NCBI GenBank assembly: GCA_963576725.1
Contig: OY755240.1
Location: 60,574,633-60,638,632 of the forward strand
Source: Azorinus chamasolen
Taxonomy: Eukaryota > Mollusca > Bivalvia > Cardiida > Solecurtidae
Direction: 5' to 3'
DNA length: 64,000 nucleotides
Shown here: piece after piece, positions 11,511 through 22,929 of the stretch
Position numbering within the stretch: position 1 is the stretch's first letter
How the letters are laid out: each line of letters opens with the position of its first letter
Program-made: the position numbers and the translations under genes
The notes under the pieces: model-generated
Told to the model about the DNA's origin: nothing
Seen by the model: the letters and a program-made list of their open reading frames with translations, nothing else
Databases searched by the model: none

Positions 11511-11990
11511 AGTTGGCTGCCAGTTCGCAGTTCGATATTCGAATAACGAACAACGAAATATTTCGCAGTTCGTTATTCGCATGTGAATAAAGAAATAGTT
11601 TGCAATTGAACTTACGAATACCGAAATGGTCATTAAAAGCTATAATTAGCAGTGATCATATATGTATTGTAGACATTGTCATTTCGATGTTTGTTACTCG
11701 AAACTGTAGACCCAAATAGTCATGGTTTCAAAGCTTATGCATACATTCTTGGTCCAATTCGCAGGTGGATATTCGAATAGCAAAATAGTTTACAGTTCAA
11801 TCTCCGAATAACGAAATGATGAAATTACGCTATAAATGAGCAGAGGTGGTGTCGTAGACGATATACCAAAATAACCATTGGTTCAAGGTTTATATCAACA
11901 GTATGTGGTCATTTAGCAGGTCGTCATTCGAAGACAGAACTGATTCGCAGTTCTATCTCTTAGTAACTAAATGGTCAAAATAAGCTATAC
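11511..11990 (+). repeat. ATTCG-rich repeat, about three imperfect units
   Basis: Units near 11520, 11756 and 11915 each carry a motif like GCAGTTCGATATTCGAATA followed by an ACGAAATGGTCA-type segment and AAGCTATA. The first unit recurs inverted at 19556-19700, including the edge GTTGGCTGCCAG. This looks like an AT-rich dispersed element with internal repetition. Confidence 0.6.
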
Positions 11991-12869
11991 ATGCTTAGTG
12001 ATGATATTCTAGACTCTACAAACCAAATAAATACAGTGAACCTTCTATACAGAGGTAGTTTCCGTGTTGATTTTTCCAATATAGGGCGATTACCGATGTA
12101 AAGAAATTGACCAGTATTTTGTATATCCCATACGCAGCACAAATAACCATTTTCTTCCACTAAACTTATAAACTCTAAGATATCTACTGAAACAATATTC
12201 TCGGAAAAAACACTGATCGTCTGCAATTGTCGCGATAGATAGTGTACAGGAATGACGTCACATTCAAGGCAAGTAACCGGTGAACCCTAGCACCGTGATA
12301 GAAACTTTAACGTGATATATGGCATTTTCTATGTGCGATATGGCGCGAAAATTCGGCGATTTGGGAATAAAAAAAGTATGGGTAATACAATGAGCAAAAC
12401 AAATAAATCATCTGACCTTTGTACTTGACATTTAAGGTTTCATAGCTTATTCCTTTCATAAAACAAGCACATTTTACAACAGATATTTGTACTTTATAAT
12501 TACCAATGTGTTTCGAGTAGTTTGTTGTGGTTGTTGATTAACTTTATCTAGAAATGAAGAAGTTTGCTTTGTTTTGAAAAATGTTGCTATCAGTTCAAGC
12601 CGGACAGGATTAAACCTCGGACCGAATTCATTAACTGGGATATAATGAAGCGGGGATTTTTATTGCTAACTGTTTGGTATTTATTACATGTTAATCCGAC
12701 CAACATATTTTGAGGCTTTTATTGTTGTTTTGTCAATAAAAATATTAGTTATAAATAAAAAGACTCTAAGAGACTGGAGATGACAATGAATGTATTGATA
12801 GATTTTAATCAAATTCATATTTACCTATCAGATAAATGTATATTATTTGACAGTCTTGTGGGACCTATC
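11991..12869. other. No gene seen
   Basis: Anonymous AT-rich DNA on both sides of a slightly richer patch at 12240-12360. An 83-codon minus frame (11975-12226) resembles nothing known to me. Confidence 0.4.
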
Positions 12870-13020
12870 TTAAATTATATAGTAGGGGACAAAAAGCCTG
12901 ATTTTGGCAGATTTTGTTACCTGATTTACAATAACTCCATATTTTACATATATAAACTTAACACCATACCTAACATTTTTAGAAGGGTGGCAGAACATTC
13001 CCAATAACATTCTGGTGGAA

Positions 13021-13735
13021 ATCATGGTTTCCATAGCAACAAGCTACAAAATGATATACAGAATTTAAAAGGACTGCCAGTTTGCTTATGGATGTAAATA
13101 TGCTCCCATTGTTTACTCTTTGGAAATGAGAGATGGCTAGTGTTGATTTGAAATTAAATTAAAATATTTTTTTCCTCAATGACTGGTTACTATGGCAATA
13201 ACGTATGTAATTTTGCCCAATTTTTCACTTTTTTGAAAACAAGTCCTTATTGTTTTTTTCTAAATGTCTAAATAATGAATTATTATAAGACCTTGCTATT
13301 TTACTTACAAAATTACGCAAATATTATGTTAACGTTCTGGGACACAGATCTGGTTGCCATGACAACAAAAATATTCTTAAAATGATATGAAATTCATTTG
13401 TGGTTCTAAAATTGACATTTTCTAGTGAATTATAAAGTTAGCCTACATTTTCTTTTTACAGCATGTTTGTTTTGTTATTTGTATAAAGTATTGGTGTGGT
13501 CTTCTATGTGATTATCGTTGGAACATTTTATTTACAAATTAACAGTAAACATATCCTTTGTTACCATGGCAACGACTATAAAAGAACTATTTTTAGTGAT
13601 TTTTGCACAATATTTTCGAATTATTTACAATTTTTATCAAGTTCTTTCCATCATTGTATCAAACAAACAAGTCGATTCAAGAAGACTGTCTATTTTTAGC
13701 CATTCAAAATACATCCCTCACAACGTGCCAAGGTG
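13021..13735 (+). repeat. Tandem array with X-box-like palindromes
   Basis: Imperfect ~160-210 bp units are marked by GTTTCCATAGCAAC (13027), GTTACTATGGCAAT (13186), GTTGCCATGACAAC (13353) and GTTACCATGGCAAC (13560), with AAAATGATAT-like sequence between. Two overlapping plus frames at 13496-13736 are shadows of this repeat. Confidence 0.6.
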
Positions 13736-13736
13736 A

Positions 13737-14640
13737 GCTATTGTGAGCTATGTGTCGGTCGTCAGGCGTCGTCCATCGTGTGTCGTCAATATTTTATTTC
13801 AAGTGACATCACCTCTAAAATTATATTGTCAAATGTACTGAAACTTTCCAAGGATGGTCTTTGGGTGATTCCCTGTCAATATAGCTAAAACAATGTGGAT
13901 CCATGTAGAACTCTGGTTGCCATGGCAACCAACAGAAAAATCTTCTAACCTCTTCTTCTGCGAAACTGGTTGTCAGGTTTCAAAATAATTTGATAGGGAT
14001 AATCATGAGGTGACTATCTTCCAAAATAGCTAAAAACATGACAATATCTAAAACAACATGGCCGCTAGAGGGCGGGCCTGTTTGTCTGTATAGAGAAAAC
14101 ATAGCAAAAATTTAAATCTTCTCTTCACCAAAACCAATGGTCTGACTTCAGAATAATTTGATTGGAATAATCATTAGGTAACCACCTCCCAAAATAGCTA
14201 AAATGGTTTGAAACCATGCGGAACTCTGGTTGCCATAACAACCAAAAGAAAACAATATTTAAATTCTCAGTGTTGGTATACTTACTGGTCCTTCGGGATC
14301 ATTAGTTTTTATGTTATTAATTGAATACTGCTTAAGCCGGTGCTAGGGGGCGTGAGTAGTAGTGTTGCACTTTTAATAACTAGTCACAAACAGACTCAAT
14401 AAAACCGAGTCTGCATTTTTCTGCTTTCGCATTACTTCTTATGCTTTCGAAGGATCTCCCTCTTTCGGAATATATTTCTACAAACCGATGGTCAGATTTC
14501 GAAATAAGTTGATGGGAATAATCATTTGGTGACTCTACCAAAATAGCTGAAACAGTGACAGCATTTGGTATTTATGTCTGAATTTCCAAACTGATTTTAC
14601 ATCACCTGAGCTTTGTTTGGTTGGCAAGTCCACCCGCATA
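13737..14640 (+). repeat. Tandem-core repetitive element, interrupted
   Basis: Begins GTGAGCTATTGTGAGCTATG followed by a GTCG-rich patch, then three or more units sharing GGTTTCAAAATAATTTGAT, GGGATAATCATGAGGTGAC and CCAAAATAGCTAAAA. A different ~140 bp repeat (14326-14470) sits inside the array. Layout fits pearl/CvA-like bivalve elements, often regarded as non-autonomous Helentrons. Confidence 0.6.
14326..14470 (+). repeat. Dispersed repeat D, copy 1
   Basis: CTTAAGCCGGTGCTAGGGGG to GGATCTCCCTCTTTCGG recurs at 29456-29600 and 45376-45513 in the same orientation. Each copy keeps a small hairpin (here CAGACTC, loop, GAGTCTG at 14391-14413) followed by a GCTTTCGAAGGATC-like tail. Class unknown. 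Confidence 0.65.
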
Positions 14641-14867
14641 CATTGTGGACAGACAAGCCCTTGATCGTGAAGGGATTTCGGGAGCTAACACTGTGCGCAT
14701 GCAAAACTAATTGAGGCTCGTGTACGAAGCGATTATTCAATGCTCAGCTAGCTGTCAGTGTTCGTGTGATATTTGAACATACGAAACTTACGGAAATACT
14801 TCGATTTTCAATAGTTATGAGCTGCTTAAGTATGAAATAAACTGACATGGACAAAATATGTAATTAT

Positions 14868-15640
14868 ACCCCCACTTCTAAAGAAGTGGGGCTATATTGG
14901 AATCGCGTGCATCCGTCCGTCCTTCCGTCCGTCCATCCGTCCGTCCATCCGGAGCATTACTCCTAAAGTATTATAGACACAACTGTGAAACTTCATAACT
15001 ATGTGGATAGAGGGTGATGAGAGTATGTGCATCCAACAAGGGTTGTAACTTTAAATTCATTTTTGAGGGAGTTATTCCTCTTAGTTACTATTCAGAAGCA
15101 ATTTTTTTGTCCGGAGCAGAACTTGTCAAGTATTGTAGAAACAACTGTGAAACTTAATATATGGAGAGAGGGTGATGAGAGGGTGATGTCAATAAGGTTT
15201 GCAACTCTAAATTAATTTTTGAGGGAGTTATTCCCCTTAGTTACTTTCCAGAAGCAATTTTTGTTCGGAGCATAACTTCTCAAGTATTGTAGGCACAACT
15301 GTGCAACTTTTTTATATGGATAGAGGGTGATGAGAGGATGTGCAGTCAATAAGGGTTGTAACTCTAAATTCATTTTTGTGGGAGTTATTCCCCATAGTTA
15401 CTTTTTAGAAGCAGTTTGTTTGTCTGGAGCATAACTTCTCAAGTATTGTAGGCACAACTGTGAAACTTTATATATGAAAAGAGGGTGGTGAGCGGATGTG
15501 CAGTCAACAAGGGCTGTAATTCTAAATTCATTTTTGAAGGATTTATTCCCCTTTGTTATTTTTCATATGCAATTTAAGTGGATGAAAGGATTATTGAGCT
15601 ATTGCCGCTTGTATTGAAGTCAGTGCATCTTGTGACAAGG
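14868..15640 (+). repeat. Tandem-core element with GTCC microsatellite
   Basis: Starts with a hairpin (CCCCACTTC/GAAGTGGGG, 14870-14890), a (CCGT)n-type microsatellite (14909-14951), then four ~155 bp units sharing AAGTATTGTAGGCACAACTG, AGAGGGTGATGAGAG, GGGTTGTAACTCTAAATTCA and GGGAGTTATTCCCC, and ends near TGTGACAAGGTGGCGGGC. This is the classical pearl/CvA arrangement in bivalves. Confidence 0.75.
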
Positions 15641-16019
15641 TGGCGGGCAGGGGTAGTAATCACCTTTAGTGATAGCTTAGTTGTATTTGGCCAGAATCAA
15701 CTTTGCGATATCCAATGAATGAATGTGACTACCGATACATTATTAGATCTATCATATTGACAGTGGTTTGCTTATTTGGTTTGAAATCAATTTTGTTCTT
15801 GGTGTTTAAAAACAGAGATGATTTTAAATGAACATTTTAACAAAACAAGCTTACTTTTCAAGGAAAACTTTTTGTTCCCATATGCTGTAAAAACAATTGT
15901 TCTTGTACGTTTTCAAATAAAATACAGTCTACTTGACAATTCTATATTATGTAATGTGTATACATGTTGTAAATAATGTCTGTGGTATACACACGTTGTG
16001 ATTTAAAAACAATGAAATC
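15641..16019. other. No gene seen
   Basis: Anonymous AT-rich spacer between two tandem-core arrays. Confidence 0.4.
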
Positions 16020-16570
16020 TGTTTGTGAAACACAATGTCCCCGATATAACGTTTGATTTTGATGTATGACCTTTACCTTAATAGGTCACCCCTAAAATGT
16101 TCGCCTCCATACGTTTCACATGCATGCCAAGTTTGAAGGATGTGTGTTGAAGACGACAAAATTATCACCAATCTAAATCTGACCCATAATTTGACACTTG
16201 ACCATAATATAATGTATGACATCGACCTTAAAAAGTCGCCACTAAAACGTTCCCCTCCGTAAGTTGCAAATGCATGCCAAGTTTGAGGGATGTATTTTGA
16301 ATGGTGACAAATATATCGCCAATCTAAATTTGACCAGTAATTTGACATTTGACCTTGATGTATGAACATGATCTCGATATGTCACCCCTAAATATTTTTG
16401 ACTCTATAAGTTGCATATGCATGCTAAGTTTGAAGTCTGTATGTGCAATAGCTACAAAATTGTCGCCAACGTTAAAGTTGGGAACAAAACAACCAACAAA
16501 CCAACAAACACTGACAATGAAAAAACAACAACATGACCCCTCTTTGATGGGGGGGGGGGGTCATAATAAT
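16020..16570 (+). repeat. Tandem-core element, three units
   Basis: Three ~150 bp units share GCATGCCAAGTTTGA, TGACATTTGACCTTGATGTA and AGGTCACCCCTAAAA. The 3' end has a CAAACAACCAACAAACC run and a hairpin TGACCCCTC/GGGGTCA with a poly-G loop side (16535-16565). The frames at 16073-16369 and 16349-16630 are repeat shadows. Confidence 0.65.
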
Positions 16571-17024
16571 GCCACTATTAAGATATTGATACTTGTACCC
16601 TGTTATTGTCACAATTTTGAATGTCTGTGATGATGATTTTGATCGTCTAAAAATGATTTTGAATGTCAGTGATAGTGATTTTGATTGGCGGTGATAATGA
16701 TTTTTTAATCATTTGTGATATTTAACATTATGATTACAGCACTTTTGTGATAAATATGTGCTTAGTCATAGTTATTAATGAAAAAAAACCAACAACACTT
16801 AGTTGATATTTCTGAGAAAATTGTGATCATTTAAATGTTAACAAGGCGCAAACTAACTATAATGCTATTATCTGAAATGCTGAAAGAAGAGTCACTTGAC
16901 ATAATTCGTTATAAGGTACAACTTATTGATCTAAAATAATATATCATTAAACTGTTGTGTATAACCATTATATTTATGTCTCTTCTTCGATTTACGAAAT
17001 ATTCAAGTTAGGTTAAGAAAATAG
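16571..17024. other. No gene seen
   Basis: Low-complexity start (repeated GTGATNNTGATTTTGAT motif, 16625-16720), then anonymous DNA. Confidence 0.4.
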
Positions 17025-17760
17025 TTCTCAAGTTTTACCTTTGACCTTCCAATGACCTTGATTTTATGTACCAAGTCCTTGGTAGAGGATATTGTCTTAG
17101 TATGTTGTGCACATTAATTACAATATACATGACATAGGTAGAAACAATTGACTGAAATGCACAAAAAGTACAAATTTGACACTTGACTTCTCAAATGTGA
17201 CTTTTGACCTCTACTTGCGACATTGACATTTACAATATGTACCGAAGTCCTTGGTAGAGGATATTGACTTAGTAAGGTGTATGTGCACATTTATTACAAA
17301 ACATACATCGCATACATGGGAAAATGTACTGAAATTGCACAAAAAGTACTATTTTGACCTTTGACTCCTTAAATGTGACATTTGACCTCTACTTGCGACC
17401 TTGACATTGGCAGTATGTACCAAAGTCCTTGGTAGAGGATATTGATTTAGTATGTTGACCTTGCAAAGTTATTAAAAATACATCACATATGTAGAACAAG
17501 TGGACTTCAACATTCACAAATTAGTAAAAAATGATGTTTGACTTCTAAAATGTGACGTTTGACCTCTACTTGTGACATTGACCTTGACACACTTATAAAA
17601 CTCATGGTAAAGGGCACCTCCTTTTTCAAATGAATATCTGTGCCAAGTTTTACTTAAATATAGCAATGTTAATGTAAAAATGTAGAACAAAAAGGTCTTG
17701 AAACAGAGAAAAAGCTAAAATTTGACCTTTGACCCCTAACCATGACATTGACCTTAAAGG
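17025..17760 (+). repeat. Tandem array, about 3.5 units of ~185 bp
   Basis: Units share AAGTCCTTGGTAGAGGATAT (17064, 17237, 17413), TGACCTCTACTTGCGACATT and CACAAAAAGTA. No coding potential. Confidence 0.7.
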
Positions 17761-18173
17761 GAATCAATTGAAACTTGTATTTGTAACATTGCTTTGATAT
17801 TAGTCATTTAATTATAAAGTTTTATAAAAATCCCTTCACTAGTTAAAACGATATTAAGAGATCTTTGTGTATGATATCTATTTTATTTCTACGACATAGC
17901 CTTTGCCATGGAAACTCAAATTTAAGTGCTTTATAATTGTACCACAATGCTGCCACCCTTCTTATTTTGATTGTTAAGTCATACTCTTCATTATGTGAAA
18001 GTATCCTGTCATTGTAAACCAGGTAACAAAATTTCGAAAAATGTCCCCTACTAATAATGCTGTTGTATGGGGTTTAATCTTGCTATGTTGTTATGATATG
18101 AGCGAGCATAGGTTTCGAGCGTGTCTACATGCTCTTAAAGTGCCGGCCAATCAAGTGGTAAATATACTGTTAA

Positions 18174-18401
18174 CCCTTTCCTTCTTATAAACGCCTTTTC
18201 ACACTTTTGCAAACATAGTAGATACAGATCAGACGTCTCCTATAATCAGGGCCTGCTTTGTTTGATTTGACATGATATAGATCTGTTTCTACAGTTTTTA
18301 TTCCAGCAAAACAACTCTTTGAAAAGTTAAAGCTTAAACATTCAGCGAATAAATATTCATGATGTCATTATTTCTTACATGAATATTGAACAGGGAAAGG
18401 G
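18174..18401. mobile_element. T-a MITE
   Basis: TTAA at 18170-18173 and 18402-18405; ends CCCTTTCCTTCTTATAAACG and, inverted, CCCTTTCCCTGTTC. The hairpin is partly collapsed (GATCAGACGTCTCCTATAAT then CAGGGCCTGC). Confidence 0.85.
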
Positions 18402-18409
18402 TTAAACTA

Positions 18410-19050
18410 GTTAGCCTTTGCAAATACATGTAATGGTAGACGTAAATGTACAGTCGGCTGAGCGGTCATTCGGACTGAAAGTAGACTATAGCTAGGTACT
18501 TTACTTTCTTTTTTTTTTACATGAGACGGTTCTTGTAGGAATCTTTTCTCTTTGCTTATGAGTAATATTGATCCGGTTCTACAGTTTCTGCCATGGCCAA
18601 CTTTGGTATATAGTGCATAGGGCAGAATTAAATATCTTCACGATGTCAAAATTAGTTCATGAATATTCATCAGATAAAGCTTTAGTTTTGGCAGTAAAAC
18701 TTCAATTGAAGACTACTGGCTTTAATTTAAAATTGTCATGGTTTTCTACAAAATCGAGTAACACCGAAAGAAATTTGCTAACTGATCAAAATTTGATCTT
18801 GTACGGGCGCTCTTATGATGACGGCGAAGATAAAACCGTCATGTCATTCATTGTGTAGTAAACATGAATGCTGTCGTTTTTAATATATAAACGCAAGGGT
18901 AACTCGTATGGCTGGCTGTATTGTGAAAATATGTTACCATCTTGATAAACAGATTAGATCCAGTTGAGATGTCGTATGACTTGGTTTCAAACTGTTTGAC
19001 ACTTCAATTATGCCTTGAGAAACACCGATGACAATTGCTCTTAATGGCTC
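18410..19050. other. T relics; inverted copy of a 33.4 kb segment
   Basis: 18441-18509 is nearly identical, inverted, to 33422-33490 (GTCGGCTGAGCGGTCATTCG is shared); in both places it sits next to T-a sequence. A worn T-a hairpin follows at 18520-18600 and a T-c half at 18945-19010. The frame 18568-18858 runs through these relics. Confidence 0.55.
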
Positions 19051-19057
19051 TGTCGCA

Positions 19058-19345
19058 TTATAGCGTATGAGACGAACGTATGCATTGCGTATGAAAAACT
19101 GGTCATACGCACAAGTTTTGAGCGTATGAACTCGAACTTTCCACCACTATCTTCGATGAACGTATTAGCAGCGCATGGATAGCGTATGCGTACCGTATAT
19201 CTGGCGTATATGCCGCGCACGAGATACGTATACAAGTGTGTGTCAACTTATGACATCGTCATCGTATATCAGCGTATAAGTAGCGTATGCCAGCATATGA
19301 ATAACATATGCTTAGCGCATGTGAGCGCATGAGTAGTGTATGAAT
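19058..19345 (+). repeat. Degenerate AGCGTATG motif cluster
   Basis: About twenty copies of GCGTATG or close variants (CGTATA, GCGCATG, CATACGC) occur in under 300 bp with irregular 8-25 bp spacing. This looks like a decayed simple repeat; a minus frame at 19041-19235 is its shadow. Confidence 0.55.
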
Positions 19346-19437
19346 AGCAAGACATACCTTAAATATGTTAGTCATTCGTCAGACATACATTAAAATTATG
19401 TTACTGATACGCTATCCATATGATATAAATATAATTA

Positions 19438-19539
19438 CAGTAAAAGCTTTCTGCATTATTTTCGTCCTGCATTAAGCAACCACCTGCTTATAAAAACAGC
19501 TATGGTTCTTTTAGTGGTCGCATTAGAGGGGTTCTACTG
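19438..19539. mobile_element. C-family MITE, internal deletion
   Basis: TA-flanked. Left end CAGTAAAAG jumps into the inner arm (CTTTCTGCATTATTTTCG), then the right half is complete to GGGGTTCTACTG. About 100 bp of the left arm is missing. Confidence 0.75.
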
Positions 19540-19555
19540 TACTGTTAATTTATAG

Positions 19556-19700
19556 CTTAATTGACCATTTCGTTATTCGTAAATTGAATTGCAAACTATT
19601 TCGTTATTCACATGCGAATAACGAACTGCGAACTATTTCGTTGTTCGTTATTCGATTAACGAACTGCGAAATGCGACCTGGCAGCCAACTTAACGCTGCG
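19556..19700 (-). repeat. Inverted copy of the 11.5 kb ATTCG repeat
   Basis: Reverse complement of 11511-11650, with shared ATTCGTTATTCGCATGTGAA and CTGCCAGGT/GTTGGCTGCCAG edge. The plus frame 19584-19769 is chance. Confidence 0.65.
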
Positions 19701-20191
19701 AACATTGTCATGTGTCTCTCTTTTCTTGAAATTCTATTATCAGCGTATTTACCTTCACATGGAACATAGAGAAAATCTGAATCGTGTAATATGAAGTCGA
19801 AAAGATTATGGTATCAAACCTAGATATGACTAATACATAAAAGTTTGTTTTATGTTATGAAAAAACTCCCAAACACTGCAGCTCTCATTCGTAGTAAGTT
19901 TTGAATAGAAAAGTAATGTTTGTTTAAACAAAGTATACAGTAAAAAAAAACTCTGATCCGGAATTCTAGTAGAGAAGAATTTAAATACTTTTAGACAGGT
20001 GGCTAATTGTCATGCAGAAAGCTCCTAATTTAAAAATTCCGTTAGATGGATATTCCACTGCTATGTTTTGTAAATGAAAATATTTTATTTGTTTTATACT
20101 ATAGATACTTTGTTCGCGTACGTTTTAAAGAAAAAGGCCATTACATTCAACGATGTGGATGGAATTAACTGTGCTAATGATACTTGTAGTA
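19701..20191. other. C-family half element; otherwise no gene
   Basis: 19937-20027 is the left half of a C element (CAGTAAAAAAAAACTCTGAT, AATTCTAGTAGAGAAGAATT, ATGCAGAAAGCTCC) with no right half. The rest is anonymous. Confidence 0.5.
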
Positions 20192-20398
20192 CAGTAGAAA
20201 CCTCTCTATAACGGCCACCAAATTCTTTTAATTATTTGGTATTTAGGGCAGGTGGCCGCTTAAAGCAAGGTGAAAGTAAAACAGAACACTCTTGTAGGAG
20301 AGTGTTATGTTTTACGTTCACCTTTCTTTAAGCAGCCACCTGCCTTTAGCACAAAATACTTGATGTAATTTAGTGGCCGTTGTAGAGAGGTTTTACTG
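20192..20398. mobile_element. C-family palindromic MITE, ACGGCCAC subtype
   Basis: TA-flanked (20190-20191, 20399-20400). Ends CAGTAGAAACCTCTCTATAA and, inverted, CAGTAAAACCTCTCTACAA. The hairpin contains AACAGAACACTC/GAGTGTTATGTT. Closely related to 24417-24614 and 49315-49519. Confidence 0.85.
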
Positions 20399-20597
20399 TA
20401 GTTATACCTGTATTTTATTAAATAAACAGAGGTTTAACTGATCATTATACAGTTTGATGATGTACTATGTATAGGTCAATAAAACACAGATTCTATTTTG
20501 TTCATATACATGTTGATATTTTTCTAAGACACTGAAAAACGTTTTATGAAGAATTAATAAAAAAGAGCATGTAAAATGATATACATAGCATTTAATA

Positions 20598-21957
20598 CAG
20601 GGCCGTACCCAGAATTGTTTTGCTGGGGGGCCTAGTTGGGGTGGGCACGGGAGGGGTGTCCCCTCCCGGTAGTCGAATGTTTTGGTATTCCGCTTTGAAT
20701 GGTGCAATTTCCTGCTATCTGAATCACTCTATTAAGATATAATTTTATGTTATAATATAGGAAATCGACTCCTTTTTACACCTGGATTTCAGTGTATAGA
20801 CTTAAAGCATGATGAATGATCACCAATGTTTCAATGCAGGGACTTCATACAAATTATACTAACACCAAAAGTTGTAAGGCTAAAGTTGTTTTTGCGATTG
20901 ACAGACACGCATATGAACATGGTTAAAGTTTTTTTGCCATTGGCAGACAGACAGACACTTGATTATGCTTAAAGTTTTTTTTGCCATGAACAGACTCTGC
21001 ATTATTCATCTCAGAACTAGCATCCGCTTATGTCTTTATTCTAAATGTGAACATAACCCTGATCAAAACTACAAACATCAAATGTTACAGTTTACCAAGT
21101 GGGTCATGATGGCCCTTAATTATTCACTCACCTGGTTTAAACAGATTTATGTATACAATGAAAAAGACATTCCATTTTATCTTATTTTACAATAATATTT
21201 TTGCTGATTTTATAGCCCTTATTCGGGTATATTCCCAATAGCAAAAGGTGTGTTTTGCACCCATTTATTTGGAGGAAAGATCCCAATCTCAAGTTACAAA
21301 ACAAATCCATGAAAAAAACATTAAGAAACCTCGATTTATTCAGTACAATCGACCTGGGGACGAAGATCATTTTTACTTTTTTTATCATTCGAAATGTTCA
21401 GAGTTATTTTTTCATTACTAGTTATTGATCAATGTCAGTAAAACGCTTATTGGTCGAAGTGCATACTGCTTTTTGTAGCTATGCTATAGCGTCTTGATAC
21501 GTCATTCCCGTCGTCTTAATTTTTCGACAATGTTTCCTCGCTTAATTAATATACATGCCACATGCGGTATTTGTGGAAATGCAGCAACTTGCATTTTGAC
21601 ACGACTGGTTCCTGAACAATTTATTTGCTAAACTCCAGTAGGGGCCTATAGCAAAAACTGGAACCAACTCGTGATTACGTAATTCGGGTGTTCTCCGCTG
21701 GGGGTTCCCCTGATTGGTCCATACCAAAATAGGCCAAGCGTGGATCACAGCATGACAGCATGCTAAAGGTGGCCTGTCTGTGTAGAGAACTAAAAGATAA
21801 TCTCCCCGAGGTAGGAAATATCAGTCACCAAATATTGCCTTGGTAAAATTCAAAACGGTAGATCTAGCTGAAAACTAAAAAGGGGCCCGTTAACAAAAAT
21901 GGTATCTTGGCAGCCAGCTGGGGGGGGGGGGGGGACCCCCACCTGGGTACGGGCCTG
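20598..21957. mobile_element. 1.36 kb terminal-inverted-repeat element
   Basis: Ends are CAGGGCCGTACCCAG (20598-20612) and, inverted, CAGGCCCGTACCCAG (21943-21957), 14 of 15 matching, each followed inward by a G-rich run. TAATA lies directly outside both ends (20593-20597, 21958-21962), consistent with a 5 bp target duplication. No transposase is recognisable in the small internal frames, so it is probably non-autonomous. Superfamily not assigned. Confidence 0.7.
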
Positions 21958-21962
21958 TAATA

Positions 21963-22472
21963 ACTGATAACAGTTTGAAGTCGGCGTCTCGTCAGGATCC
22001 AAACTGTTTGACGCATCTTTTTATAAAACAAATGAATAAGCTTCAAACAGACGAATATGCGTCCAAACATACGACAATGCTAACTAACATACCGTACAAC
22101 ATGGGGTTCTAATTTCTAACATTATCACTTTCAACATTTGAGTTATTTCATCTTATTTTCCTTTTTACTTCGAATGCCCCTAACATATCAAATGCATCTA
22201 CTTTAGAATTGAACCAAAATCTTGAATTCAAAATGTTCATCAAACAGAGAAAATAGGACCGGTGAGTTTATCTCCTCGTCTACAACATATTCGAAAATGT
22301 CTGAAAAGCTATCAGAATAGTTAACACAAGACATGTGCTCTTTCCGTTTTGATGATGTTTGAGTACCGCGCTTTTGTGTGTGTGTCGCTTCTTGTATGAC
22401 TGTTTCTCCCAAGTTTTACTTTAGAATAAATGTCTCTGATCACTCAAAAAAGTTGTCCCTGCTTTGTAAAGT
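21963..22472. other. No gene; T-c half hairpin
   Basis: A right half of the T-c hairpin (CAGGATCCAAACTGTTTGAC) is at 21993-22012. The rest is anonymous. Confidence 0.45.
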
Positions 22473-22476
22473 TTAA

Positions 22477-22922
22477 CCCTGTACCCGGTCAATATTCATG
22501 TATGAAATAGTGATATCATTAACCCTTTCCTCCATAATTAGGCCTTTCTATGCCTCTGTAAAAATTACCTATCGAAACCATTGTGATAAATAGAGCATTT
22601 GCTCCTATAGGAGCAAATGCTCTATTTACCACAATGGTTTAAACTACAACATTCTAAACTTTTCATTCTCTCCAGTTTATGCTCCTTTTCGGTAGATTTA
22701 TTCAAAGTGCTTGGATCTAAAAATAACCTTTGAGGGAATGGGTTAATATTGATTAGCTGAATATCTATAATGTAACGATTTCAAGGTTTTTTTTGCTTTG
22801 ACAAACTGTGGAATCAGATCTATATCATATCAAGAGCAAACAGAGCAGACTCTGACCAGACGGCTCCTTCAGATTCTACTCTGTTTGCAAACGCATTAAA
22901 AGCGTTTATATGAGGGAAAGGT
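22477..22922. mobile_element. T-a MITE hosting a T-b MITE
   Basis: Outer TTAA at 22473-22476 and 22923-22926; ends CCCTGTACCCGGTC and, inverted, CCTTTCCCTCATATAAACGC. Its hairpin remains at 22836-22890. It is split by the T-b element at 22523-22742. Confidence 0.8.
22523..22742. mobile_element. T-b MITE, nested
   Basis: TTAA at 22519-22522 and 22743-22746, ends CCCTTTCCTCCATAA and, inverted, CCCATTCCCTCAAAGG. The hairpin 22575-22640 matches the perfect one at 8878-8945 with about one mismatch. Confidence 0.9.
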
Positions 22923-22929
22923 TTAAGCC

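Larger units (their letters stand above)
12870..18060. repeat. Composite of tandem arrays between an inverted repeat
   Basis: A segment near 12880-13040 (GTAGGGGAC, then TTTTGTTACCTGATTTACAA, GAAGGGTGGCAG, GTTTCCATAGCAA) recurs inverted near 17885-18050 with the same order of landmarks. Between these arms lie several tandem-core arrays, annotated separately. The arms may belong to one element or be two copies of a family in opposite orientation. Confidence 0.5.

Noticed and set aside
14868..15640. CRISPR-like array of direct repeats
   Set aside because: Units are ~155 bp, diverged and contiguous without spacers, and the genome is animal; this is a tandem-core transposable element.
16073..16369. 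98-codon minus frame with internal peptide repeats
   Set aside because: It reflects the ~150 bp tandem units underneath.
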